A DNA stretch of 61,607 nucleotides, from the NCBI RefSeq assembly GCF_004208535.1, contig NZ_SGIS01000031.1, positions 1-61,607 on the forward strand, given 5' to 3'. The notes below the pieces were generated by a model, which was given only the letters and a program-made list of their open reading frames with translations, was not told where the DNA came from and ran no database searches. Below, one piece after another: positions 26,915-35,063 of this stretch. Position 1 is the first letter of the stretch, and each line of letters opens with the position of its first letter. Source of the DNA: Sphingomonas populi. Its GTDB lineage: Bacteria > Pseudomonadota > Alphaproteobacteria > Sphingomonadales > Sphingomonadaceae. A program made the position numbers and the translations under genes.

Positions 26915-27391
26915 CTACGCGTCTTTGCCGTCTTCGAGCAGTTCGGGGCGGATGTGGATCGCGGTCAGCGACATATGCACTTCGACGAGGAACGAGATCA
27001 GCCCGGCGATCAGCAGGATCATCGCGAGGATGAACGACAGCGCGACCACGGTGCCGATGTGCAGCTTGAACAGCACCGCGACGAACAGGATCGCGACGAC
27101 CGTGCAGGTCATCACCGCGCTCGACACGGTGAGCACCAGCGCGCGGTTGATGACGCTCATGCGCCTGTCGAGGATGCGCAATTCCCAAACGTGACGATCG
27201 TGTTCCGGCCCGGCGGAGCGCGGATGAAGCGCTTCGAGATCGCGCGCGCGATCGACCACGCGTGACAGCCGCCCGGCGAGCACGTTGAGCAGCGCGCCGA
27301 TGGCCGTCAGCATGAAGATCGGCGAGAGCGAAAGCTGAATCGCCTGCGCGATCGTCTGGATCGCGGGGATCGCGTTGGGCAGGGAATTCAT
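26915..27391 (-). CDS. DUF2721 family membrane protein
   Basis: A 158-residue membrane protein of the DUF2721 family. Helix one lies at about 18-42 (AIQLSLSPIFMLTAIGALLNV), a basic cytoplasmic loop includes RLSRVVDRARDLE, and a pair of C-terminal helices lies at about 88-138. Function is unknown. The ATG at 27391 (MNSLPNAIPA) was chosen over one eight codons upstream. It stands alone, convergent with the small secreted protein. Confidence 0.83.
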   Translation of the reverse strand: MNSLPNAIPAIQTIAQAIQLSLSPIFMLTAIGALLNVLAGRLSRVVDRARDLEALHPRSAGPEHDRHVWELRILDRRMSVINRALVLTVSSAVMTCTVVAILFVAVLFKLHIGTVVALSFILAMILLIAGLISFLVEVHMSLTAIHIRPELLEDGKDA

Positions 27392-27557
27392 GGTGCCGCT
27401 TTGTGCAAGCCGCATGCGCTATGTGCAAGTGAGGTTGCGCGAAATGATGCGGTGTGCACCAAGTCGCCGACCAGCCCGGCGCGTGTGCCGTGCGACGCTG
27501 GGGCCAGGCCTGCCGGCCAGTGCGGCGTTTTTCGTCTAGGCGGGGTTTGGCTACGCC

Positions 27558-28238
27558 TTACTGTCGCACATAGCGGAAATACCAGACCTCATGCCCCTGC
27601 CGGCGCGCCTTGCGTTCGTAGCGCGTCTCGGGCCAGTCGGCGGGGCGCTCCAGGAAATCGCGCGCGGTTTCCGCCAACCACCGAAAGTCGCGACGCTGGT
27701 TCATTACCATCATCGCCCAGCGGCAATAGGTCGGGTCGTCGGTGCCGAGGCGGAATTCGCCGCCGGGCTTGAGCTTGGCGGCGATCAGGTCGAGCGGGCC
27801 GTGGTTGACCATGCGGCGCTTGGCGTGGCGTGCCTTCCGCCACGGATCAGGGTGGAGCAAATAGAGCCGGTCGAGCGAAGCGTCGGGCAGCCGCTCGACG
27901 ACCTCGAGCGCGTCGCCCATGTGCAGCCGCACGTTCTCCAGCGCGCCGTCGCGGATGTGGTTGAGCGCGCCGACCACGCCGTTCAGGAACGGCTCGCAGC
28001 CGATGAAGCCGTGGGTGGGGCGCATCGTGGCTTGCCCGGCGAGATGCTCACCCGCGCCGAAGCCGATCTCCAGTTCGAGCGGGCGATCTTCGCCGAACAA
28101 CGTGTACGCGTCGATCGGGCCGGTTTCGGGAATGCTGACGCGCGGCAGCAAATCCTCGACCAGCGCGGACTGGCCTTGCCGCAGTTTGTGGCCCTGACGG
28201 CGGCCGTAGAGGCGGCGGATGGTGGTTGGGTCGTTCAT
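27558..28238 (-). CDS. trmB: tRNA (guanosine(46)-N7)-methyltransferase
   Basis: SAM-dependent enzyme that makes m7G46 in the tRNA variable loop. The 226 residues include the N-terminal RRLYGRRQGHKLR, the SAM-binding motif LEIGFGAGEHL, the acidic GDALEV, and the signature LHPDPWRKARHAKRR with catalytic Asp. The C-terminal TRYERKARRQGHEVWYFRY is typical. The ATG at 28238 (MNDPTTIRR) is preferred to an in-frame start 13 codons upstream. metK, which makes its SAM, is close by but not in the same operon. Confidence 0.96.
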   Translation of the reverse strand: MNDPTTIRRLYGRRQGHKLRQGQSALVEDLLPRVSIPETGPIDAYTLFGEDRPLELEIGFGAGEHLAGQATMRPTHGFIGCEPFLNGVVGALNHIRDGALENVRLHMGDALEVVERLPDASLDRLYLLHPDPWRKARHAKRRMVNHGPLDLIAAKLKPGGEFRLGTDDPTYCRWAMMVMNQRRDFRWLAETARDFLERPADWPETRYERKARRQGHEVWYFRYVRQ

Positions 28239-28342
28239 GATCGCGCAGGCGATAGCGAAGCCGTCGCGTTCCGTCACCCTTTCGGAGTGGAGACATTCAC
28301 GCGGCCAGCCGTTCCCCGCGATACAACAGGGAAGGACGGGTT

Positions 28343-29200
28343 TTGGCGGACGAAACAGGCGGCGTCGACGATCTCAAGGCGGCGAACGCGAAGGAATTGC
28401 ATCGGGCGATCCGCGAGGAGGGTGAGGACGAGCTTCGCCGTCCGCTCGCGTCGCTGTTCTGGTCGGGCATCGCGGCGGGGCTGGCGATCAACGCCTCGCT
28501 GCTGGCCGAGGGCGTGCTGTACCAGAAACTGCCGACGGGCGTGTGGCGCGATCTGGTGGTGGCGATGGGCTATCCGGTCGGCTTCCTGATCGTGATCCTT
28601 GGGCGGATGCAATTGTTCACTGAAAGCACGATCACCGCAGTGTTGCCGCTGGTGAGCGATCCGACGCGCGAATCGCTGCTGCGCACGCTGCGATTGTGGG
28701 GCGTGGTGCTCGGCGCCAATCTGATCGGCACCGCGACCGGGGCGGCGGTGATCGCGTTCGGCGGACTCGGTTCGGCGGGCGCGCACGATGCGATGATCGC
28801 GGTCGCGCTGCCGATCCTCGACCATTCGCCGTTCGCGACGCTGGTCAATGCGGTGCCTGCGGGGTTTTTGATCGCGATCCTCGCCTGGTCGCTGCCCAAC
28901 GCGCGCGAACAATCCTTCCTCGTCATCTTCGCGGTGACATGGGTGGTGGCGATCGGCGGCTTCTCGCATTCGGTGGTCGGGTCGAGCGAGGCGTTCCTGT
29001 TGTTCTATACCGGCCACGCCGATGCGCTGCGCACGGTGTTCGGGCTGATCGTGCCGGCGGTGGTGGGCAACCTGATCGGCGGCGCAGGCATCTTCGCGCT
29101 GCTCGCGCACGGGCAGGTGCGCGGCGAAATGACCGAGGAGACGCGGCGCCAACGCCGCGAGGCTCGCAGGCAGCGGCGGCTGGAGCGGCGGGCGCACTGA
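28343..29200 (+). CDS. Formate/nitrite transporter (FNT) family channel
   Basis: A 285-residue membrane channel of the FNT family, closest in layout to the YfdC-like branch with long charged tails at both ends. Six membrane helices span about 38-260. The pore-lining His is retained in IGGFSHSVVG, which corresponds to the conserved GFxHS of FocA/NirC. The substrate is probably a small monovalent acid anion, not resolvable here. The start is TTG at 28343 with AAGGA six bases upstream. It converges with a secreted protein gene, the stops being six bases apart. Confidence 0.88.
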   Translation: MADETGGVDDLKAANAKELHRAIREEGEDELRRPLASLFWSGIAAGLAINASLLAEGVLYQKLPTGVWRDLVVAMGYPVGFLIVILGRMQLFTESTITAVLPLVSDPTRESLLRTLRLWGVVLGANLIGTATGAAVIAFGGLGSAGAHDAMIAVALPILDHSPFATLVNAVPAGFLIAILAWSLPNAREQSFLVIFAVTWVVAIGGFSHSVVGSSEAFLLFYTGHADALRTVFGLIVPAVVGNLIGGAGIFALLAHGQVRGEMTEETRRQRREARRQRRLERRAH

Positions 29201-29206
29201 CGCGCG

Positions 29207-30025
29207 TCATTTGTTAGGGAGCACCGTGCTCGCCACAACGTGCGGGCCGGTCACAGTCCACAGATAACGGTTTGATATCGTGGCGACGAGCACCGGCAGA
29301 TGCGCCGCAAGCGACGTAAATACGTGAACCTCGGTGGGTGTTGGGTCAAGTAAATGGGTGACGAACAGGGAGGCCGGTGCTTTGCCTTTCACATCCTGCA
29401 TGGAGGCGTTGATGCAGGTATTAGCGAACGCATGAACCGGACCGGCCTTGCCTGCGGACGACACTTCAACGCGGTAATGGCCCCCCATCGGGAAGGTGCC
29501 CATGTCCGGCTGGGGTGTTAGCAGGTAAACGAGTATTGGGCCGTCAGGCGTGTCCGGTGGAAGCACGACGGTGTTCGGCCTCTCCTTCGAACACAGCTTA
29601 ACCTGCTGCTGGGCGAAGGAGAGGCGCGCGACTGCGAGCGCGGCGATCATGCGTTGGCGGATCGGCGAGATCGGCGCGGCATCATCGGGCTTGATGACGC
29701 GCGAGGACACGATTTTACCATCCTTGAAGTCGGCAATGTAGATGGCGCGGGGCTGTGCCGCCGACGTGTCGAAGAAAACGAGTTCGGGCGCATCTGCCGG
29801 CCCATCGACGATCCAGCCGCCCGATGTGAGTTTCGCGCGATCAATCTTGCCGAGCAGATCGTCGGTACCGTGCCACGCCGCCTGATCGTAGCTGTAGAGT
29901 AGCGCGCCACGCCGTTCCGCAAGTGCGACTGCGGCCCGTTCCGCGTCGGTCAGCTTCGGTGGTGTCGCCGCGACGGCGGAAGTGGATGCGGTAAGGAAAG
30001 CCGCAATCGAGAGCACAAGACGCAT
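29207..30025 (-). CDS. Secreted protein, unknown function
   Basis: A 272-residue exported protein with signal peptide MRLVLSIAAFLTASTSAVAA. The mature part contains an AERRGALLYSYDQAAWHGTDDLL segment and two cysteines (CSKERPNT and NTCINASM) that may pair in the periplasm. It resembles a sphingomonad-type conserved hypothetical protein, but no characterised family was recognised. A metK terminator lies just upstream, so it is probably not cotranscribed with metK and its promoter must be inside or beside that hairpin. Confidence 0.72.
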   Translation of the reverse strand: MRLVLSIAAFLTASTSAVAATPPKLTDAERAAVALAERRGALLYSYDQAAWHGTDDLLGKIDRAKLTSGGWIVDGPADAPELVFFDTSAAQPRAIYIADFKDGKIVSSRVIKPDDAAPISPIRQRMIAALAVARLSFAQQQVKLCSKERPNTVVLPPDTPDGPILVYLLTPQPDMGTFPMGGHYRVEVSSAGKAGPVHAFANTCINASMQDVKGKAPASLFVTHLLDPTPTEVHVFTSLAAHLPVLVATISNRYLWTVTGPHVVASTVLPNK

Positions 30026-30026
30026 G

Positions 30027-30060
30027 AAAAAGCCCCCCGGAAACCCTGTCCCGGGAGGCT
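30027..30060 (-). terminator. Rho-independent terminator of metK
   Basis: On the minus strand AGCCTCCCGG pairs with CCGGGGGGCT (one G-U pair) around a ten-base loop, followed directly by five T residues. It starts 29 bases after the metK stop and is one of the two clearest intrinsic terminators in the window. Confidence 0.85.
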
Positions 30061-30089
30061 AATCCATTCACGCGAAAAGCGAAACGGCG

Positions 30090-31310
30090 TTACGCCACCG
30101 CCGCCTTGAGCGCATCGACCAGATCGGTCTTTTCCCAGGTGAAGCTGTCGCCTTCGGGCTTGCGGCCGAAGTGACCGTAAGCGGCGGTCTTCTGGTAGAT
30201 CGGCGCGTTGAGCTGGAGGTGTTCGCGGATGCCCTTCGGCGTCAGGCGGACCAGCTTGGGCAGCACTTCCTCGATCTTCGCTTCGGAAACCGTGCCGGTG
30301 CCGTGCAGATCGACATACAGCGACAGCGGCTCGGCGATGCCGATCGCGTAGGAGAGCTGGATCGTGCAGCGGCGGGCGAGGCCGGCGGCGACGACGTTCT
30401 TCGCCATGTAGCGCGCGACATAGGCCGCCGAGCGATCGACCTTGGTGGGGTCCTTGCCGCTGAACGCGCCGCCGCCGTGGGGCGAAGCGCCGCCGTAAGT
30501 GTCGACGATGATCTTGCGCCCGGTCAGGCCGGCGTCGCCGTCAGGGCCGCCGATTTCGAAACGGCCGGTCGGGTTGACGTAGATCTTGGTCTCGTCGGTG
30601 ATGAAGCCCTCCGGCAGCACTTCATGGAACACGCCGACGACATAGTCGCGCAGTTCCTGATATTTGGCCGCATCGCTACCTTCGCCGCCATCGTCGAAAT
30701 AGCCCGGCGCATGCTGCGTGGAAACGACCAGCGCGGTCGCGCGCACCGGCACTTCGTTCTCGTACTGGAGCGTCACCTGGCTCTTGGCGTCCGGCTCTAG
30801 GAACGGCACGACCTTGTTGTGGCGATCCGAAGCGAGCTTCTCGAGGATGCGGTGCGAATAATAGAGCGTCGCGGGCAGCAGATCGGGGGTCTCGTCGGTC
30901 GCGTAGCCGAACATGATGCCCTGATCGCCGGCGCCCTCGTCCTTGTTGCCGCTCTCATCGACGCCCTGCGCGATGTGCGCGGACTGGCCGTGGAGGTTGT
31001 TCTCGAAGCGGAAGGTCTCCCAGTGGAAGCCGTCCTGCTCGTAGCCGATCCGCTTCACCGTCGCGCGGACGGCGGCTTCGATCTCTTCCTGAGCGCCCGG
31101 CGCCCATGCGCCGTCCTCATAGACGCCCTTGCAGCGGATCTCACCGGCGAGGACGACCAACTGCGTGGTGGTCAGCGTCTCGCAAGCGATGCGCGCATAG
31201 GGATCTTTCGACAGGAACAGATCGACCACGGCGTCCGAAATCTGGTCGGCGACCTTGTCGGGATGACCTTCCGAGACCGACTCGGAGGTGAACAGGAACG
31301 AAGCACGCAT
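30090..31310 (-). CDS. metK: S-adenosylmethionine synthetase
   Basis: Makes SAM from methionine and ATP. The 406 residues have the expected motifs: FTSESVSEGHPDKVADQISD at the N-terminus, GAGDQGIMFGYATDE in the middle, and the P-loop-like GGGAFSGKDPTKVDRS. The length, slightly over the E. coli protein, is normal for alphaproteobacteria. The ATG at 31310 gives MRASFLFTSES; the long upstream open frame is a shadow of lnt. Between lnt and metK lies an interrupted palindrome that may be a SAM/SAH-responsive operator. An intrinsic terminator follows the gene. Confidence 0.98.
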   Translation of the reverse strand: MRASFLFTSESVSEGHPDKVADQISDAVVDLFLSKDPYARIACETLTTTQLVVLAGEIRCKGVYEDGAWAPGAQEEIEAAVRATVKRIGYEQDGFHWETFRFENNLHGQSAHIAQGVDESGNKDEGAGDQGIMFGYATDETPDLLPATLYYSHRILEKLASDRHNKVVPFLEPDAKSQVTLQYENEVPVRATALVVSTQHAPGYFDDGGEGSDAAKYQELRDYVVGVFHEVLPEGFITDETKIYVNPTGRFEIGGPDGDAGLTGRKIIVDTYGGASPHGGGAFSGKDPTKVDRSAAYVARYMAKNVVAAGLARRCTIQLSYAIGIAEPLSLYVDLHGTGTVSEAKIEEVLPKLVRLTPKGIREHLQLNAPIYQKTAAYGHFGRKPEGDSFTWEKTDLVDALKAAVA

Positions 31311-31354
31311 CAATCTTGCCCTTTGCTGGCGCGGTCCCGGACCCCGGAACGGCG

Positions 31355-31374
31355 ATATAAAGCTTTCCTTATAT
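31355..31374. promoter_or_regulatory. Interrupted palindrome upstream of metK, candidate SahR-type operator
   Basis: ATATAAAG, four spacer bases and CCTTATAT form an inverted repeat with one mismatch. The half-site matches, from memory, the ATATAAAG-type operator of ArsR-family regulators of methionine/SAM genes in alphaproteobacteria. It sits 45-64 bp upstream of the metK ATG, overlapping a plausible TATAAG -10 on the minus strand. Confidence 0.5.
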
Positions 31375-31380
31375 GACCAC

Positions 31381-32940
31381 CTAGCGGCGCCACCAGCGGA
31401 AGGCAACGGCCAACAGCAGCATTGCGGATGCAACGATCGCGGCCAGCCAATTGCCGAACTGTGCGAACAGCGTGGGCGGGAGGGGCGGGGGCAATGGCGC
31501 CTCGACCGCGCCGCGGGTGTTCCACGGGATCGACGCGAGCACGCGGCCGTGCGCGTCGATAATCGCGGACACGCCGGTTGAGGTCGCGCGCAGCACCGGC
31601 AGGCCTTCCTCGATCGCGCGCAGGCGGGCTTGCGCGAGGTTCTGCTCGGGGCCGGAGCGGCTGTACCAGCTATCGTTCGAGGGGTTGAAGAGGAAGTCTG
31701 GGCGATGTTTGGGATCGACGACATTGCCTGAGAAGATGATTTCGTAGCAGACTTGAAACCCCGCCTTGCCGAAGCCGGGCAAGGCGAGCGTGCGCGGACC
31801 GGGGCCGGCCGCGAAATCGATATCGCCGGGCACCAGCCGCGACAGGCCGATCGCCGACATCAGCGGGCGCGCGGGGAGGTATTCGCCCCACGGCACCAGA
31901 TGCGCTTTGTCGTAGCGGCCGATCAGCCGGGCGCGCGCATCGATCGCGAAGATCGAATTACCCGCGCTGACGAGGTTTTCGTGTGTGTCGAACTGAAGCG
32001 CCTGTCCGCCCGAGAGCACGACGTCACGCGGCCCGAGCGGCGCGGCGATGGCGGCGCGGACTTCGCCCGGATCGGCGAGGTAATTGTATTGCGCCGGATA
32101 GCCGTCCTCGATGTTGAAGCGCAACGCGCCCTCGGGCCACAGGATCAGCCGCGGGGCGGGGCCGGGCGTGCCGCCGAGCTTCATCAGCGCGCGCAAATTG
32201 GCGATCGGATAATCGTCGCGCGGGCGCTGTTCCTGATCGAGATCGGGCTGGACGATGCGGACGCGGGGGGCGTCGGCCGGCACCACGGCCGGGGTAAGCG
32301 GCAGTTGGACGCCGCCGAGCGTCAGCAGCGCGAGCACGACAGCCGTTCCCGCCGCCAAACGCCATCGCCGCACCGCGAGCAACGTCAGCGCCCCCGAGGC
32401 GACGATCGTCAGGCCCGACAGGGCATAGGTGCCGATATAGGCCAGTAAGGCCGAGGCCCCCGGCAATGGCAGCCAGATTTCCGCCAGCGGGTTCCACGGG
32501 TAGCCGGTCAACAGCGTGCCGCGCAGATATTCGGTAACAATCCACGCGGCGGCGAACACCAGCACATAGGCAACGTCGGGCTGCGTGCGGCGGAAGCGCC
32601 ACGCCACGCCCGCCGCCAGCATCGGGTAGATCGCAAGGAACAGCGCGAGCAGGAACGGCGCGACCGGGCCGAGCCAATGCGGCACGGCATCCTGATAGGA
32701 GAAGGCCTCAGCGATCCAGATGTTGCCGAGGGTGAAATGCGCCAGCCCGAACAGCCACCCGCGCCACAACGCCGCGCGGATGGTCGGCGCGGCGTGGACC
32801 AGCCACAGCCACGCGGCAAAACAGGCGAGCGTAACCGGCCACCACCCCCACGGCGCGAAGCCTAGCACCGCCAGGCCGCCGAGTAAAAGGCAGGCCAGGG
32901 CCGGGCGGTTCGCAATCATCGAGACGATTTTGTTTGCCAC
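31381..32940 (-). CDS. lnt: Apolipoprotein N-acyltransferase
   Basis: Adds the third acyl chain to lipoproteins on the periplasmic face of the inner membrane. The 519 residues comprise about six membrane helices (1-215) and a nitrilase-like domain with the catalytic triad Glu270 (LILWPEGALRF), Lys345 (YDKAHLVPWGEY) and Cys398 (FQVCYEIIF). A last helix anchors the C-terminus. GTG at 32940, with GAGG six bases upstream, is the preferred start; GTG 32952 and ATG 32919 are alternatives. It precedes metK, but a candidate operator lies between, so metK probably has its own promoter. Confidence 0.96.
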   Translation of the reverse strand: MANKIVSMIANRPALACLLLGGLAVLGFAPWGWWPVTLACFAAWLWLVHAAPTIRAALWRGWLFGLAHFTLGNIWIAEAFSYQDAVPHWLGPVAPFLLALFLAIYPMLAAGVAWRFRRTQPDVAYVLVFAAAWIVTEYLRGTLLTGYPWNPLAEIWLPLPGASALLAYIGTYALSGLTIVASGALTLLAVRRWRLAAGTAVVLALLTLGGVQLPLTPAVVPADAPRVRIVQPDLDQEQRPRDDYPIANLRALMKLGGTPGPAPRLILWPEGALRFNIEDGYPAQYNYLADPGEVRAAIAAPLGPRDVVLSGGQALQFDTHENLVSAGNSIFAIDARARLIGRYDKAHLVPWGEYLPARPLMSAIGLSRLVPGDIDFAAGPGPRTLALPGFGKAGFQVCYEIIFSGNVVDPKHRPDFLFNPSNDSWYSRSGPEQNLAQARLRAIEEGLPVLRATSTGVSAIIDAHGRVLASIPWNTRGAVEAPLPPPLPPTLFAQFGNWLAAIVASAMLLLAVAFRWWRR

Positions 32941-33106
32941 TCGGCACCTCACTTAACGCCACGTCGGTTCGTTCCTGCATCCACCGGACCGCCAGAGCCT
33001 CGGCAGGCGCGTATGCGGAACGGTGGACCCCGGAACAAGGCTCTCGTGAGCTTTGTCGAAGGGTGCGGGGTGACTGTAGAGGGCGAATCGCGCTATCACG
33101 TCAACC

Positions 33107-33523
33107 ATGCCACGCCCGTTCCATCTCGCCTTTCCCGTCCATGATCTTACCGCCGCGCGCGCCTTTTATGGCGATACGCTTGGCTGCGCGGAGGGGCGCA
33201 GCGCGGCGGCATGGATCGACTTTGACCTGTTCGGGCATCAGATCGTCGCGCATCGCGATCCCGCGGCGAAGCCGGTCGCGGTGGCGAACCCGGTCGATGG
33301 GCATGACGTGCCGGTGCCGCATTTCGGCGTGGTGCTGACGATGGCCGACTGGCAGGCGCTCGCCGAACGGCTGCGCGCGGCGGGGACGCGCTTCGGCATC
33401 GAGCCGCACATCCGCTTCGTCGGCCAACCCGGCGAGCAGGCGACGATGTTCTTTTGTGACCCCAGCGGCAACGCTTTGGAGTTCAAGGCGTTCGCAAACG
33501 ATGACATGATATTTGCGAAGTAG
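33107..33523 (+). CDS. VOC-family protein (glyoxalase/bleomycin-resistance fold)
   Basis: A 138-residue protein of the vicinal oxygen chelate superfamily. The two beta-alpha-beta halves are visible: FHLAFPVHDLTAARAFYGDTLG at the N-terminus and CDPSGNALEFKAF near the end. Candidate metal ligands are His6, the His of PHFGVVLTM, and the Glu of ALEFKAF. The substrate is unknown; such stand-alone proteins are often dioxygenase- or glyoxalase-like. It is monocistronic and followed by a repeat element. Confidence 0.88.
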   Translation: MPRPFHLAFPVHDLTAARAFYGDTLGCAEGRSAAAWIDFDLFGHQIVAHRDPAAKPVAVANPVDGHDVPVPHFGVVLTMADWQALAERLRAAGTRFGIEPHIRFVGQPGEQATMFFCDPSGNALEFKAFANDDMIFAK

Positions 33524-33530
33524 CCCATAT

Positions 33531-33601
33531 CCGTTCGTCCCGAGCGAAATCGAGGGATCGAACCGGAGCGCAGGTGTTTCGACTTCGCTCGACACGAACG
33601 G
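33531..33601. repeat. REPIN-like palindromic element, family B
   Basis: Arms beginning CCGTTCGTCCCGAGCGAA and ending TTCGCTCGACACGAACGG are imperfect inverted copies around a short unique middle. The same arms occur at 41566-41635 and 55127-55203. Confidence 0.85.
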
Positions 33602-33615
33602 TTTGAAAGAAACAT

Positions 33616-33918
33616 ATGCCCGACCCGATCACGATGGACATCCCGCACAAGCATACGCGCGCGATCGTGCGTGCGCGGCTGGAGGAAGGGATGCAGAAGG
33701 CCGCGACGATGCTGCCGGGCAGCACCGTCACCGAACATCGCTGGGATGGCGACTCGCTCCACGTCACCATCGTCGCGATGGGGCAGCGCGTGGCGAGCCG
33801 AGTCGATCTGCTTGATGATCGCGTCCATGCAGAGGTCGATCTGCCGCCGTTCCTGCGGCTGTTCGCCGACAAGATTCGCGCGAAACTGGCCAAAGAAGGG
33901 CCGAAGCTGCTGGCCTGA
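33616..33918 (+). CDS. Polyhydroxyalkanoic acid system family protein
   Basis: A 100-residue protein matching the PHA granule-region family (PHA_gran_rgn type), small proteins usually seen near polyhydroxyalkanoate genes in proteobacteria. Characteristic parts are IPHKHTRAIVRARLEEGMQKA at the N-terminus, HRWDGDSLHVTI, and the C-terminal LPPFLRLFADKIRAKL. It is predicted cytoplasmic. No phaC or phasin gene lies in the window, so the PHA link is by family only. Confidence 0.85.
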   Translation: MPDPITMDIPHKHTRAIVRARLEEGMQKAATMLPGSTVTEHRWDGDSLHVTIVAMGQRVASRVDLLDDRVHAEVDLPPFLRLFADKIRAKLAKEGPKLLA

Positions 33919-34027
33919 GCCAACAAGAGGTTGAAAACCGTGGCGGGCGCGTGTAGGGCGCTCGCCTTGCGGCGCGGGCCATGCCTCGCGACGACCGATT
34001 TCTATTGATCCGGAGTTTGAGCGTTTT

Positions 34028-34234
34028 ATGCAAATCATCGTTCGCGACAATAACGTCGACCAGGCGCTGCGCGCCCTGAAGAAGAAGCTGCAGCGCGAAG
34101 GCGTTTATCGTGAGATGAAGCTGCGCCGCCACTACGAGAAGCCCAGCGAGAAGCGCGCCCGCGAGCGCGCCGCCGCCATCCGCCGCGCGCGCAAGCTCGA
34201 GCGCAAGCGCCTGGAGCGTGACGGCGCCCGGTAA
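34028..34234 (+). CDS. rpsU: 30S ribosomal protein S21
   Basis: Small-subunit protein that helps start translation. The 68-residue sequence is almost diagnostic: MQIIVRDNNVDQALRALKKK, REMKLRRHYEKPSEKRARE and a basic C-terminal tail. The upstream GGAG lies about twelve bases from the ATG, longer than usual, with a U-rich GCGUUUU spacer. It is monocistronic here; the primase gene found next to rpsU in gammaproteobacteria is not adjacent. Confidence 0.97.
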   Translation: MQIIVRDNNVDQALRALKKKLQREGVYREMKLRRHYEKPSEKRARERAAAIRRARKLERKRLERDGAR

Positions 34235-34321
34235 GCGGGTGACGGGGGCGGTGACGCCCTCGTCCATCATATCGTAACGACCTGATTCGGCGCGCGCGCC
34301 GGGTGTTTCCGGGGGCTGCCC

Positions 34322-34936
34322 ATGTCGATCACCGCCGTACCGATGAAGCCGATCCGCCGCAGCGTGCTGATGTATGTGTGGATCGGCGTCGCGCTGGCGC
34401 TGGTCGCGGCCGCAGCGCTCGCCATGCAGGCGCCGGCTGACCCGGTGACGAGCTTCCTCGCCAAGAACCGCCACGCCAAGGGTGTGGTGGAGACGCCGTC
34501 GGGCCTCCAGTACAAGGTGCTGTCGCCGGGCCAGGGCGATGCGAAGCCGACCGACGCCGACGTCGCGCTCGTCAACTATGAGGGCAAGCTGCTCGACGGC
34601 ACCACCTTCGACAAGTCGCAGCAGCCCACGCCGATGCCCGTGACGGGCGTCGTGCCGGGCTTCAGCGAGGCGCTGAAGCTGATGACCAAGGGCTCGAAAT
34701 ACCAGTTCTGGATCAAGCCAAGCCTCGGCTACGGCGACAAGGCGAGTGGCCCGATCCCGGCGCATTCGGTGCTGGTGTTCACGGTCGACCTGCTCGATTT
34801 CATCCCCGAGGCGACGCTGCGCCAGATGCAGATGCAGCAGCAGATGCAAATGCAGCAGCAGCAGCAGCAGGGTGGCGCGCCGGGTTCGGCTCCGCCGGCC
34901 GGTGCGGCGCCGGGCGCGGTCCCGCCGGGGCAGTGA
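34322..34936 (+). CDS. Membrane-anchored FKBP-type peptidyl-prolyl isomerase
   Basis: A 204-residue protein with one N-terminal membrane helix (about 17-36) and an FKBP domain (about 56-163). The domain contains ALVNYEGKLLDGTTFDKS, VVPGFSEALKLMTKGSKYQFWI and LGYGDKASGPIPAHSVLVF, with active-site aromatic and Asp positions kept. The tail (164-204) is a Met/Gln-rich run followed by Gly/Ala/Pro, unlike the charged tails of Mip-type proteins. Probably a periplasmic foldase held at the inner membrane. The start could also be an internal Met (residue 8). A strong terminator hairpin follows. Confidence 0.92.
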   Translation: MSITAVPMKPIRRSVLMYVWIGVALALVAAAALAMQAPADPVTSFLAKNRHAKGVVETPSGLQYKVLSPGQGDAKPTDADVALVNYEGKLLDGTTFDKSQQPTPMPVTGVVPGFSEALKLMTKGSKYQFWIKPSLGYGDKASGPIPAHSVLVFTVDLLDFIPEATLRQMQMQQQMQMQQQQQQGGAPGSAPPAGAAPGAVPPGQ

Positions 34937-34983
34937 TGCGGCGGGCGGCGCTTCGGCGCTGCCGCTTTCATCGACGGAATATC

Positions 34984-35015
34984 GAAGCGCCCCGTTCGCG
35001 AGAACGGGGCGCTTC
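34984..35015 (+). terminator. Strong hairpin terminator after the FKBP gene
   Basis: A perfect 14-bp stem (GAAGCGCCCCGTTC / GAACGGGGCGCTTC) with a GCGA tetraloop, followed by TTGTG. The pairing is fully symmetric, so it may also end transcripts of the convergent cell-wall hydrolase gene (stop at 35064). Confidence 0.85.
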
Positions 35016-35063
35016 TTGTGTCGGGAACCCCAATCGGTTCCGTGGGACGATCGGATGCGGCTA

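Noticed and set aside
31311..31380. SAM-sensing riboswitch upstream of metK
   Set aside because: The 70-nt leader lacks the conserved core of SAM-II or SAM/SAH types as I know them; an operator-like inverted repeat explains it better.
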